This document shows, in pieces, positions 45,794-53,399 of a stretch of 64,000 nucleotides of DNA. Each line of letters begins with the position of its first letter. The first letter of the stretch is position 1. A program made the translations under genes and the position numbers. This stretch comes from CBDUXT01 sp965371245 (GTDB lineage Bacteria; Planctomycetota; Phycisphaerae; UBA1845), in contig CBDUXT010000011.1 in assembly GCA_965371245.1 (NCBI GenBank), positions 23,720-87,719 on the forward strand. Reading direction: 5' to 3'. The notes under the pieces are model-generated. The model saw nothing but the letters and a program-made list of their open reading frames with translations. It did no database searches and had not been told where the DNA came from.

Positions 45794-46504
45794 CTATCGA
45801 CTCGCGTCGCTACCCACGGGCATGTCGAAGTTCGTTCCATAAAGCCGACGGACCGTGTCGGCCAGGCGGGGGGGTATCGCTTCATCGGCGTTGGGCTCGC
45901 GCGGTTCGGGCTCCTGCCCCCGATGGTTGTCTCGTAAGCGAACCTCCACCCGGCGATGTTCCGCCAGCACCTTGGCCAGGGCCACCAGATCGTCCGTCGA
46001 GATGTCCTCTTCGCCCGTGGACAGCCGCTCGTAGACGAGGCCGATCAGCATCAGATACGCTCGCCGCTCCCACAGCTCCGGCTTGCACTGGGCCGTCGCC
46101 CCGAACGTCCGCTCAAGAATGGCCGCCACCGATGCCTGCCGCCGCCGATGAGCGACCACGCGACGACCCCAGGCGGCGTCGGTCGGGCCTGCGTCGTCCC
46201 GCTTTTCCATAAGCGCCGAGGTGGGTGCCAAGCTCGTGGCATGTAGTCGCTTGAGGTGGTTCGCCAGTCGCCGTCGCGACACCCCATAGCGCCTCTCGAT
46301 CGCAAGTTCCTCGTCCAGCTTGGCCACCAGGCTTGCGGTGACCTCAGCGCCGTTGGACATCGATTCCTTGAGCGTCGAGAGCACGCTTGGCGGCAGCACG
46401 CGGCTAACCGGCTTGGACCTCCCGGTGGCTCGCTTCCTCGTGGCGGTGGGGCGGGTGGATCGCCGGGGCACAGCGCGGTCGAGTGTTTTCCCGGTTCCGC
46501 TCAT
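45794..46504 (-). CDS. Mu-like gp27 / DUF3486 protein (small terminase-like)
   Basis: A 236-residue protein. After a basic N-terminus (~1-40) comes the DUF3486 pattern VLPPSVLSTLKESMSNGAEV ... LAIERRYGVSRRRLANHLKRLHA, in which a helix-turn-helix recognises DNA; in Mu-like phages this protein sits directly before the large terminase. The C-terminal ~100 residues are helical. ATG overlaps the stop of the upstream gene (ATGA), and GGAGGAG precedes it. No large terminase follows: the next 700 bases are repeats and then a tRNA. Assignment is by pattern and gene order. Confidence 0.68.
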   Translation of the reverse strand: MSGTGKTLDRAVPRRSTRPTATRKRATGRSKPVSRVLPPSVLSTLKESMSNGAEVTASLVAKLDEELAIERRYGVSRRRLANHLKRLHATSLAPTSALMEKRDDAGPTDAAWGRRVVAHRRRQASVAAILERTFGATAQCKPELWERRAYLMLIGLVYERLSTGEEDISTDDLVALAKVLAEHRRVEVRLRDNHRGQEPEPREPNADEAIPPRLADTVRRLYGTNFDMPVGSDASR

Positions 46505-46821
46505 GACTCCTCCAAAGCGGGGTCTCGGATGCACCGGTCCGCCAACTCAACGCCGCTGGTCGACAGGCGAAACCATCGCCGCCGCCACGGTGTCGTCCCG
46601 TTGTCACGTTCCGTGTCCGCAATGACGCGTTCGATGTATCCCTTTTCGCACAGATAGTGCAGATCCCGGCGAAGGTGATCGAACTCCAACGTCGGGAACA
46701 GAACGAGCAGGCTGCGCATGAGCTGATCGCCCTGAAGGGCGGCCGGATAGACCACCTTCAGCGCAACCATCGCCTCGTTGCGAATCCGTTTGATCTGCCG
46801 CGTGTTCCGTCCGTTGGCCAT
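46501..46821 (-). CDS. Mu-like gp26 / VpaChn25_0724-type phage protein
   Basis: A 106-residue protein with winged-helix character: MVALKVVYPAALQGDQLMRS, DHLRRDLHYLCEKGYIERV, and RWFRLSTSGVELADRCIRDP. The pattern of a helix, an LRxDLxxLxExG recognition region and a final LTxxGxELAxG...DP is that of the small Mu-like phage protein encoded just before DUF3486. Start and stop overlap both neighbours (TAATG and ATGA). Role in phage biology is not well established. Confidence 0.65.
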   Translation of the reverse strand: MANGRNTRQIKRIRNEAMVALKVVYPAALQGDQLMRSLLVLFPTLEFDHLRRDLHYLCEKGYIERVIADTERDNGTTPWRRRWFRLSTSGVELADRCIRDPALEES

Positions 46822-47246
46822 TACCGTTCGTCCTGTTCCTGCCCACCATGACTCTCGATGATGGCTGTTGCGGGTCTTCGAGTTCCGGTGCCGCGCGCGT
46901 CCGAGGGATCGCGAATGGGCGTCGCGGGCGCCGACCCGGAGACGGTTGCGTCCAGACGAACGGTCATCTCCGTAAGCTGCTCGATCGTCCGCCGAGCGTG
47001 CATACACTCACGGACCCACTCTTCCTTGGTTGCGTAGTCCCGCTCGAACTCACCGATCGTCCGGCGCATATCCACAACGGACTGCTCGACGCACTCCATG
47101 CGACGAACCACGCCCGTTTCGATCGCGCGCTGCTGCTCACGCAGCGAACGAAGATAGAACGTGATAGCCGTCAGCGGGACGGCCACCAGTGGTGCCATCA
47201 CCGTCAGCAAGGCCCCCGTGGTTTCCACGAATGACGCAAGCATCAC
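46821..47246 (-). CDS. DUF2730-like phage membrane protein
   Basis: A 141-residue protein: one N-terminal membrane helix (residues ~9-33, TGALLTVMAPLVAVPLTAIT), then an extended coiled coil (~35-105) with YATKEEWVRECMHARRTIEQ. This layout fits DUF2730 proteins encoded in the lysis/head-start region of Mu-like phages. ATG; its start overlaps the preceding stop by a few bases. The C-terminal ~35 residues are low complexity. Confidence 0.6.
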   Translation of the reverse strand: MMLASFVETTGALLTVMAPLVAVPLTAITFYLRSLREQQRAIETGVVRRMECVEQSVVDMRRTIGEFERDYATKEEWVRECMHARRTIEQLTEMTVRLDATVSGSAPATPIRDPSDARGTGTRRPATAIIESHGGQEQDER

Positions 47247-47491
47247 GGCGCGGCGACCAGCGCGGCTTGAATCAGTCCGAGCAACTGTCCGACCGTGTCC
47301 GCACGAATCAGCTCGTCGGTGAGTTCAGTCCGGAACCGCTGGACGACCGGATGATCACGCAGCGATTCGACACCTGTGGTTCGTGGCACGCCGTCCAGAA
47401 TGTCGTCAATGGCATCCCGCCGCGGCCGGTTCTTGGCACGCGCCTCCAGTTTCGCCAGAACGGCGTCGAGTTTTTCGAGTACTTCGTCCAT
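47243..47491 (-). CDS. Small hypothetical protein of phage-like module
   Basis: An 82-residue protein with an N-terminal coiled coil (MDEVLEKLDAVLAKLEARAK) and a helical remainder. ATG at 47491 with a GGGAGAG ribosome binding site; a longer frame exists upstream but overlaps the lipoprotein gene. Ends overlapping the start of the DUF2730-like gene. No family recognised. Confidence 0.6.
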   Translation of the reverse strand: MDEVLEKLDAVLAKLEARAKNRPRRDAIDDILDGVPRTTGVESLRDHPVVQRFRTELTDELIRADTVGQLLGLIQAALVAAP

Positions 47492-47541
47492 TTTCGCTCT
47501 CCCTGTGCCGCAAGCACGACGCAGTCTTCTTCCACGACTCG

Positions 47542-48081
47542 CTACGGCTGGGGCCCGGACGTCGGCTCTTGCGACGCCGCACGCCGCGCTTCGATCAGCT
47601 CGCCGAAGTAGCGTTTCGCCTCGTCCTCCAGCGAGAGAGACTCGATGGCCCGACGGTGTAGCCCCTCGCCGATTTCCCGGAGCGAAGCCGCATTCTCCAG
47701 CCCCACGGTGAAGCGTCGCCACTCTGTTTCCCGGTCGAGCCACAGGCGCTCTATCGCCCGATCGAACTCCGCGGCGTGCTGATCGACCGCATCCTGGTTC
47801 GCGATGTCGGCCCGAAGCCGGTCGATGATCGCGGCGACCGCCGCCCGTCGGCGAGCCGCATCGACAAGCTCCACGTCCTCGTGATACTCGATCAGGGTCG
47901 CCGTCATCGCGCCCGCCAGGGCATCCAGAGAGTCCGCAGCGGCCAGCTCGAGCCTTGCGCCGCTCATGCAGCCCGCGACCACCACCAGAGGCAGGCAGCA
48001 AGCCGCCATCCGGACGCGGCGCGACCCGGTGGGCGGATTGCCGGAGTGACCTCGTCGTTCGCTCAGGGCTTTCGCCTCCAT
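47542..48081 (-). CDS. Lipoprotein at the head of the phage-like module
   Basis: About 179 residues. A lipoprotein signal MAACCLPLVVVAGC ends in a V-A-G-C lipobox; start could be ATG at 48081 or, giving a compact signal, ATG at 48009. The mature part is almost wholly helical with many Asp/Glu/Arg. In Mu-like phages small lipoproteins near DUF2730 are spanins (Rz1), but this is longer than usual, so that role is only a guess. Confidence 0.58.
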   Translation of the reverse strand: MEAKALSERRGHSGNPPTGSRRVRMAACCLPLVVVAGCMSGARLELAAADSLDALAGAMTATLIEYHEDVELVDAARRRAAVAAIIDRLRADIANQDAVDQHAAEFDRAIERLWLDRETEWRRFTVGLENAASLREIGEGLHRRAIESLSLEDEAKRYFGELIEARRAASQEPTSGPQP

Positions 48082-48147
48082 GTCAGTTTCAAGGTGCCCG
48101 TATGTAGGGTCACACCTCATTTTGCGGGTTCAGATCCACCCCGTTCC

Positions 48148-48171
48148 GTGTGCCACTGCTCTTGAGCAGTG
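48148..48171 (-). repeat. 24-base palindromic repeat, copy 2
   Basis: GTGTGC followed by CACTGCTCTTGAGCAGTG, the exact reverse complement of 31579-31602. Confidence 0.7.
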
Positions 48172-48628
48172 CCGACGTCGCGTGCCATGCCCAAGCCGGA
48201 CGCGCGGGCATGCGTCGGTCCACCCAGCACATGGCCGCGCTGCGCTTGGCCATGCCACCCAACGACCGGAGCCGCGCAAAGTCGAGCCACCTTTCTGGAA
48301 CCGGCACTAGCTCGAGCACGGTCCCACCTACGGCCCTCCCGCGCGGCGCCTTCATACCCTACAACGTGGCCAGCGCTCGATGGGCCTATCGGACGCTACG
48401 CGCGCCGCGGGTGCCCGCGCACGGAGTGCATGACCGAATCGGCGGGCAGTTTTCAGAGCACAGCGCGCGAGCCCTGTGGCCGGTCTGGTATCGTAGAGGC
48501 CCTGCGCTTCGCATCGTGTCCGTGGGTTTGCGCCCACGGTTCTGACGCGGCGTGGCGCCGTCAAGATGGCTTTGCACGGCCCGCCAAGACTGTCAAGCAC
48601 CCCACCGCAGGCTTGGGACACGGTTTCG

Positions 48629-48657
48629 TTGACCGCGGCGACCATTTCGACTACAGT
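48629..48657 (+). promoter_or_regulatory. Sigma-70-type promoter of diguanylate cyclase operon
   Basis: TTGACC, 17-base spacer, TACAGT; start predicted near 48664, about 30 bases before the GTG start at 48696. Confidence 0.5.
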
Positions 48658-48695
48658 GGGGTAGTTTTGAGTTTATAAGGATCGATGCCTCCTCA

Positions 48696-49505
48696 GTGAG
48701 CCGTACGGTGCCCCGAAACACACGCCAGCTCACCCTTGATGTCCTCCACATCCGTCCCGGACCCGGCGAAAGCGCGTCGGCTGCCGACATGGACGATCGG
48801 CTGGCGCAAACCAAACGCGTCGTCGAGTCGTGTGAGAACGTGTATGCAGGCCTGGCGAGGCTGTGCCGGGGCGATCGCCCGGCCCCCGGCGTGCTTATCG
48901 TTTGCATCGACGGTCTGGCCGCATTCGAGATGGAGTTTTTCTCTCTCGCTTCTCAATGGCGCGGGGCGCCGGACGTTTACGTCTATGGTGACGCGCACGC
49001 GGCATCCAAGCTGGACGAGGCCGTTCGGCTTGGGGCGACCGGTCCCGTGACCGACGCCGTCATGGGTGCTCTCGACCAGAAGCCCTTTGACCACGGAGAC
49101 GACTCGGGCGTGGCATTCGCGCATGTGGGTTCAACGTTGCTCGAACCCCCGGTGACGCAACCCGGTCCGCAGGCCGGCGACGACACCGCGCCGGCGAACA
49201 TCGAGCCTGCGCCGGCCCCGTCAGCCGAAGTCGGTTCACCCGACGCCTCGGATGAACTCGCCGGTTCGCCACGCGTACCGTGGCAGCGGTACAGCGAAGC
49301 GCCCGCACGAAAACGTCCCCAGATCAAACAGACGCCGGTGTTGAACGCGCCGCCGGCTTGCGACACGGCCGCTGCACCCGACCCGCCCGAGCCCTTGTTG
49401 ACCGCGGCCGAGCTGGAGGCGTTGCTCGGCGACGATATCGCGGCCATCGTGCCCGACAGGCCTCAGGGTGCCGGTCCCGGCACGGACAAGGGCATGCAGC
49501 GGTGA
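48696..49505 (+). CDS. Receiver-like protein with disordered tail
   Basis: A 269-residue protein with GTG start. Residues ~10-130 look like a receiver-type alpha/beta fold (APGVLIVCIDGLAAFEMEFF, PDVYVYGDAHAASKLDEAVR, LGATGPVTD), although the usual acidic pair is not evident, so it may be a degenerate receiver. Residues ~140-235 are Pro/Ala/Asp-rich and disordered; a short helix LTAAELEALLGDDIAAIV ends the protein. The stop overlaps the diguanylate cyclase start (GTGA), implying a shared function in signalling. Confidence 0.62.
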   Translation: MSRTVPRNTRQLTLDVLHIRPGPGESASAADMDDRLAQTKRVVESCENVYAGLARLCRGDRPAPGVLIVCIDGLAAFEMEFFSLASQWRGAPDVYVYGDAHAASKLDEAVRLGATGPVTDAVMGALDQKPFDHGDDSGVAFAHVGSTLLEPPVTQPGPQAGDDTAPANIEPAPAPSAEVGSPDASDELAGSPRVPWQRYSEAPARKRPQIKQTPVLNAPPACDTAAAPDPPEPLLTAAELEALLGDDIAAIVPDRPQGAGPGTDKGMQR

Positions 49506-50830
49506 ACAACGGCGTGGATAGACCGTCTTATTCGCTCGATCGCGATCGACTTCTCGTTGTGGCGGATCGGCTGGGCGGCGAGGCCATGTTGGGTCAACTG
49601 CGGCGGCGTTTTTCCGATTGGTCGGTGGCGACCAGCGCCTCCTATCTGTCCGGAATCGCCGAGCTCTCCCGTCGGCGCGCCCGCGCCGTCCTGGCCTGTG
49701 TCGATCCCGGCGTCGCGCGCCTGGACCAAGCGGTGGCCGGCCTAAGAGTCGCGGCCGGTCCGGACACGAAACTTGTGATCTGCTGTCCACCAGAGTCGGA
49801 GCCGATGGCTCGGCGCGCCATGCAAAGCGGAGCCGACGACTACGTGCTGTACCCGCTCCGGGTTGAGGACTTGGATACCGCCTTCGGGCGTCCGCTCATG
49901 TCGAGCGAGGCAAAGCGAAGTCTGGCTGCCGCGCCTCGCGCCTCCATGGAGGAACTCTCCGGTCTCGGTACGGTCCTTTCCGCGCTGGCCGATGATCCCC
50001 GCGCGCTTCTTGACCGTGTCGCCTCGCTCATTCGTCTGGCGATGAACGCAGGCGGCGCCACCGTTGTAGTTGAAGGCGCCGCCGCGACCGCCGGTGAGGC
50101 GGTTCTGCGACCCGTACTCACCGTCCCGCTGCACCGGGCGTCCGAGGTCATTGGCCAGATCAGTCTTGCCGAACGCACCGATGCTCCCTATGGGCCCGGC
50201 GACGTCGAAAAACTCACGCATTATGCGACGGTCATCAGCCACGTCCTCGAAGCCGCCTCACGGCAAAGACGCTGGCGTCATTTGTCTGTCACCGACGAGT
50301 GCAGCGGGCTTCCCAATCGACGGTTCCTCCATCACCGGCTCGATGACATACTCTCCCGTGCACGGACCGACCAGTTTCACGTGACCCTGCTGCTCTTCGA
50401 CGTGGACGACTTCAAGTCCTTCAACGACGCCTATGGCCACGATGCCGGTGACGAGATTATTCGCGTCGTGGGCGAACTGTTTCGACGCCACTGCCGCGAG
50501 CAGGATGTCGTCGCGCGCTACGGTGGCGATGAGTTCGCCGTTGTGTTCTGGGATGCCGAAGGTCCGCGTGTGGCCGGCTCGAAGCACCCCGACGCCGCCC
50601 TGGCCGTCCTGGAACGCGTCCGCGAGGCCCTTCGCACGCAGACCGTTCCACTGGTCGGAGCCGCGGGCGTCGGGCGCCTCACCATCAGCGGCGGTCTGGC
50701 TACGTTCCCCTGGGACGCTGGATCGCGTGACGACCTGATTCGGCGCGCCGACGAGGCGCTCCTGGCGGCCAAGCGGGCGGGGAAGAACCGCGTCTTTCTG
50801 ATCGGCGAGACCGACGACACCTCCCGCTGA
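49502..50830 (+). CDS. Diguanylate cyclase with receiver-like and GAF-like regions
   Basis: A 442-residue protein. N-terminal ~120 residues are receiver-like (AVLACVDPG, KLVICCPPESEPMARRAMQS, GADDYVLYP). The middle ~150-255 fits a GAF domain. The C-terminal GGDEF domain has DVDDFKSFNDAYGHDAGDE and RYGGDEFAVVF (intact GGDEF), with an inhibitory-site RxxD (REQD) exactly five residues before it. So it should make c-di-GMP from two GTP and be product-inhibited. GTG start overlaps the previous stop. Confidence 0.9.
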   Translation: MNNGVDRPSYSLDRDRLLVVADRLGGEAMLGQLRRRFSDWSVATSASYLSGIAELSRRRARAVLACVDPGVARLDQAVAGLRVAAGPDTKLVICCPPESEPMARRAMQSGADDYVLYPLRVEDLDTAFGRPLMSSEAKRSLAAAPRASMEELSGLGTVLSALADDPRALLDRVASLIRLAMNAGGATVVVEGAAATAGEAVLRPVLTVPLHRASEVIGQISLAERTDAPYGPGDVEKLTHYATVISHVLEAASRQRRWRHLSVTDECSGLPNRRFLHHRLDDILSRARTDQFHVTLLLFDVDDFKSFNDAYGHDAGDEIIRVVGELFRRHCREQDVVARYGGDEFAVVFWDAEGPRVAGSKHPDAALAVLERVREALRTQTVPLVGAAGVGRLTISGGLATFPWDAGSRDDLIRRADEALLAAKRAGKNRVFLIGETDDTSR

Positions 50831-50903
50831 GTCCCGCTCGCTGAACACCCACCGTCCCCGGTTGGCGTGATGCCAAGGCAACGTCACGCGCAAACTTGCG
50901 GCT

Positions 50904-50986
50904 TGGGTGGCCCATGGCTTTAGCCGTGGGGGACGCGAATCCAGAGACCATTCGAGTCCCCCACCTCTAAAGAGGTGGGCCACCCA
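50904..50986 (-). repeat. Composite palindromic element, copy 2
   Basis: Inverted relative to 43905-43984: GGGTGGCCCATGGCTTTAGC at one end, CCACCTCTAAAGAGGTGGG at the other. The CCACCTCT/AGAGGTGG arm is a perfect hairpin here. Confidence 0.7.
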
Positions 50987-51064
50987 CCGAGCAAGTTTCG
51001 CAGATTCAAAATTGAGCGTAGGCTAGTGCATGGTCACACGTCGTCTTGCGGGTTCGTTGCCGAG

Positions 51065-51122
51065 TCAGAGCCGCGGGCGCTAGCCCGCGGACTGGTCCCG
51101 CCGCTAGCGCGGCAGGCTCTGA
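51065..51122. repeat. 58-base interrupted palindrome
   Basis: Outer arms TCAGAGCC and GGCTCTGA, inner arms GCGCTAGC and GCTAGCGC. Related to family C in its GAGCCGCGGGC...GCCCGCGG core. Confidence 0.65.
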
Positions 51123-51185
51123 TTAGCACGACCGGTCGCGGCGTTCCGGGTAACGAAAACCCGCAGATTCAGGAGTGAAGATGCA

Positions 51186-51872
51186 CTAGGTTCCGCGCGT
51201 GTTGCCGTACAGCCCGATGTGCAGACGTGGGCAGAACCGGAATCCTCGCTGCTTGCACAGCTCGGCGACCCACGGACCCCGCGCGTCGAGTTCATCTTGC
51301 GAGACGCCCTGGGGCATGAGCAGCACGTTACTCGGCTCACAATCACCGATTCGAGCGATCAAGTCGTCGATCTCATCGACATCCTCCGCCCGATCAACCA
51401 CGAACTTGAGCTGGTGGTCCGGCATTTGCATGAACCGACGGATCACCTCAACGCGGATGCGGGCGCTTTCGTGCGAATCGGCGAAACGTCCGCCTTCGCG
51501 CGCGTGCGGTGTCGAGTTGGACAGTTTCGGGCTGACGCTGGCAAGGTCGCACGCCACTTCCTGCCAAACGGTCGCGGCCGTTTCGATCGTGAGATGATGT
51601 CCTTCATCCATGAGACGTCGGGTCAGTTCGCCCACATCAGCCGCCACCATCGGCTCCCCGCCGGTCAGCACAACGTGCTTGGCGTTATATGCCTTGACCC
51701 GGTCCACGACGCGACTGATCGGCAGCGATTCACCCACCGCCTCCCACGACGTGTAGGGCGTGTCGCACCACCTGCACCGAAGGTTGCAGCCCGACGTTCG
51801 CACGAACACGCTCGGCACGCCCGCCAGCTTGCCCTCGCCCTGAATGCTGTGAAAGATTTCGCTGATCTTCAT
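51186..51872 (-). CDS. queE: 7-carboxy-7-deazaguanine synthase QueE
   Basis: A 228-residue radical-SAM enzyme that ring-contracts 6-carboxytetrahydropterin in the queuosine pathway. It has ISEIFHSIQGEGKLAGVPS at the N-terminus, the cluster motif CNLRCRWCDTPYTSW (CxxxCxxC), VLTGGEP, and a C-terminal CPRLHIGLYGNTRGT. ATG at 51872 begins at the conserved KISEIF; an ATG at 51890 is also possible. queC is in the window, but queD and queF are not seen. Confidence 0.93.
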   Translation of the reverse strand: MKISEIFHSIQGEGKLAGVPSVFVRTSGCNLRCRWCDTPYTSWEAVGESLPISRVVDRVKAYNAKHVVLTGGEPMVAADVGELTRRLMDEGHHLTIETAATVWQEVACDLASVSPKLSNSTPHAREGGRFADSHESARIRVEVIRRFMQMPDHQLKFVVDRAEDVDEIDDLIARIGDCEPSNVLLMPQGVSQDELDARGPWVAELCKQRGFRFCPRLHIGLYGNTRGT

Positions 51873-51930
51873 CGCCGGTAGTTGGCCCATTTCGCCCGAT
51901 GCGCGAGCGCGTTTTTCCTTTTCTTGTTCC

Positions 51931-51956
51931 GAGCCGCGGGCTTCAGCCCGCGCGGT
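51931..51956 (+). repeat. Intergenic repeat family C, copy 5
   Basis: GAGCCGCGGGCTTCAGCCCG plus CGCGGT preceded by CTTGTTCC; nearly identical in core to 1744-1769. Confidence 0.65.
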
Positions 51957-52072
51957 TTCTCGCCGAAGGGTGCATCGCAAATCGCGGTGAACCAGCGATA
52001 CGAAAACGCGGAATGCTCAAGCAGCCCGTTGAAAAAGTGTGGCACCAGATCCCAGCCTTCTTCAACGGACTG

Positions 52073-53083
52073 CTATGGTTCAAGAGGCCAGCGCAGCGCC
52101 TCCTCGAACGGCAACCCCGGCCCCAGCGTCAACGGGTCGCCTGAGCCAAATCGGAACACGCGCCTCAAGACCTCGCTCGCCAGGTCGGCCACGTCCTCGA
52201 ACGAAACCAACTCGTAATACATCGACTCAAGCACCGCGTCCATTTGCGCCTCGCTGCAGCGACAGTGCAGCGTCGTGATGCGTCCGGTGCCCGCCTCCGC
52301 GTAGACGTACGGACCCATCGGCATCGGGCCGTCCTCGATGACCCGCGCGACCACGCTGCGCGGCGCGTCTTCCAGTCTGGGCTCCGTCGAGTGCCGTCGA
52401 TCTGGCAGCGGCGGCCCGAATCGGTCGGCGGCCGCGGTCTCCAGGGAGCGCGAGACGTATAGAATCTGCGGCCGTGGGGTCAACGCGCCCGGTTCTCTCG
52501 ATTGGACGATTTCCCAGACGAGCGGGAATCCGTCGGCATCGAGAATCGCGCGAATGATCGTGACCGTGACGCGCGGTTTCGGTGACCGCTCGCCGGCGTG
52601 GAACGTGCAGTAGGCCACGACCCGATAGGTTCGCCCGTTGACCTTCCGACGCCCTATCTGAACGTAGACCGTAGGTTGCGAGGGATCGACCCGAACGGCG
52701 CCGTCCTCCAGGCCAAGCGCTCCGAAGGCGTGCTCCGTGCCCGAACGCGGACCCTGTGGAGCGACCTCCTGTACGATCAACGGGGCGAGATCGCCCTTCA
52801 GGAGGCCGGTCATCCACCCCTCGGCGGGCTTGATGAGGTAGGCCGACTCGAACCGACGTTCCGTCAGCCGGTAGACCTCGTCAAAGGCTTGGTATCGGGC
52901 GGCCGGGGCGCTCCCCACCGGCTTTGGGGTTGGAACCTGCCGGCTCGCGCAGCCCGCAACGAGGAGCGATGCCGCGATCGCCGGCCAAATCAGGCCGCCC
53001 TCATTCGGCGCTCGCCCCGCCGCGTTGACCTTGGCCGCACGCTCGCTAACCGGACGCAAGATGTTCTCGGTAAGCTGCTTCAC
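52073..53083 (-). CDS. Hypothetical lipoprotein
   Basis: A 336-residue protein with GTG start, a long n-region and a lipobox LLVAGC near residue 45. The mature protein is alpha/beta with IGRRKVNGRTYRVVAYCTFH and PRVTVTIIRAILDADGFPLVWEIVQSR in separate short stretches, and a CRCSEAQMDAVL motif. No family recognised. Its start overlaps the end of the selenoprotein gene by 38 bases, so the true start could be slightly later, but no better codon precedes the lipobox. Confidence 0.7.
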   Translation of the reverse strand: MKQLTENILRPVSERAAKVNAAGRAPNEGGLIWPAIAASLLVAGCASRQVPTPKPVGSAPAARYQAFDEVYRLTERRFESAYLIKPAEGWMTGLLKGDLAPLIVQEVAPQGPRSGTEHAFGALGLEDGAVRVDPSQPTVYVQIGRRKVNGRTYRVVAYCTFHAGERSPKPRVTVTIIRAILDADGFPLVWEIVQSREPGALTPRPQILYVSRSLETAAADRFGPPLPDRRHSTEPRLEDAPRSVVARVIEDGPMPMGPYVYAEAGTGRITTLHCRCSEAQMDAVLESMYYELVSFEDVADLASEVLRRVFRFGSGDPLTLGPGLPFEEALRWPLEP

Positions 53084-53399
53084 TGAATCCGACCACGAGT
53101 GTCTTGCCTCGCCGAATCGTCGGCGCTCGGAGGTTGCCGGTCGGCCCGAGCATGTGCGAAAGCAGCGTGTCGTCGTCGGGGCGGTCCTTCTTCATCGAGA
53201 AGGTTACCACATGCTTCCCGCGCGCGATGACGATCGTCGATGCGCCGGATGCCAGCTTGAGGGCCGCCTCTTGGCCCAGTTTCACGCCCGCGTCAACCGT
53301 TTCCTTCACGGCAACATCGGCCATCGCAAGGAACCCCTGCGCCTTTTCGCACGACGTTCAGCCCTTGCGTCGGTAGTACCAGTCGATCTGCTTGCTCAT
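53046..53399 (-). CDS. ArsC/thioredoxin-fold selenoprotein (in-frame UGA = Sec)
   Basis: A 117-residue protein whose 14th codon is TGA (53358-53360). Read as selenocysteine it gives IDWYYRRKG-U-TSC-EKAQGFLA, a UxxC redox motif at the end of the first strand of an ArsC-like thioredoxin fold. Downstream are RPDDDTLLSHMLGPTGNLRA and RRGKTLVVGFSEAAY, which I recall as the hallmark of ArsC-family (seleno)proteins of Planctomycetes; the cis-Pro sits in RAPTIRRG. About 17 bases after UGA, CGCAGG-GGTT-CCTTGCG forms a hairpin with a GU-containing loop, as expected of a bacterial SECIS. ATG at 53399, or in-frame ATG at 53405. An automated caller would start at 53324 and lose the active site. Confidence 0.85.
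53342..53342 (-). promoter_or_regulatory. Apical region of predicted SECIS hairpin
   Basis: Marks the predicted bacterial SECIS stem-loop inside the selenoprotein gene, spanning roughly 53326-53344 on the minus strand. Stem CGCA-GG / CC-U-UGCG, loop GGUU. Prediction by eye only. Confidence 0.45.

Larger units (their letters stand above)
48082..48695. other. Intergenic region with repeats and promoter
   Basis: No supported gene in about 610 bases. Contains the 24-base palindrome (48148-48171) and a sigma-70-type promoter at 48629-48657 for the downstream gene pair. Confidence 0.5.
50831..51185. other. Intergenic region with large palindromes
   Basis: No gene. Contains the composite element copy 2 (50904-50986) and a 58-base inverted repeat (51065-51122). 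Confidence 0.6.

Noticed and set aside
43905..51956. CRISPR array
   Set aside because: The repeats are scattered singly over kilobases with no regular spacers and no cas genes.
53046..53324. A 92-residue protein starting at ATG 53324
   Set aside because: This start would remove the first strand and active site of the thioredoxin fold; readthrough of the UGA at codon 14 gives the complete fold.
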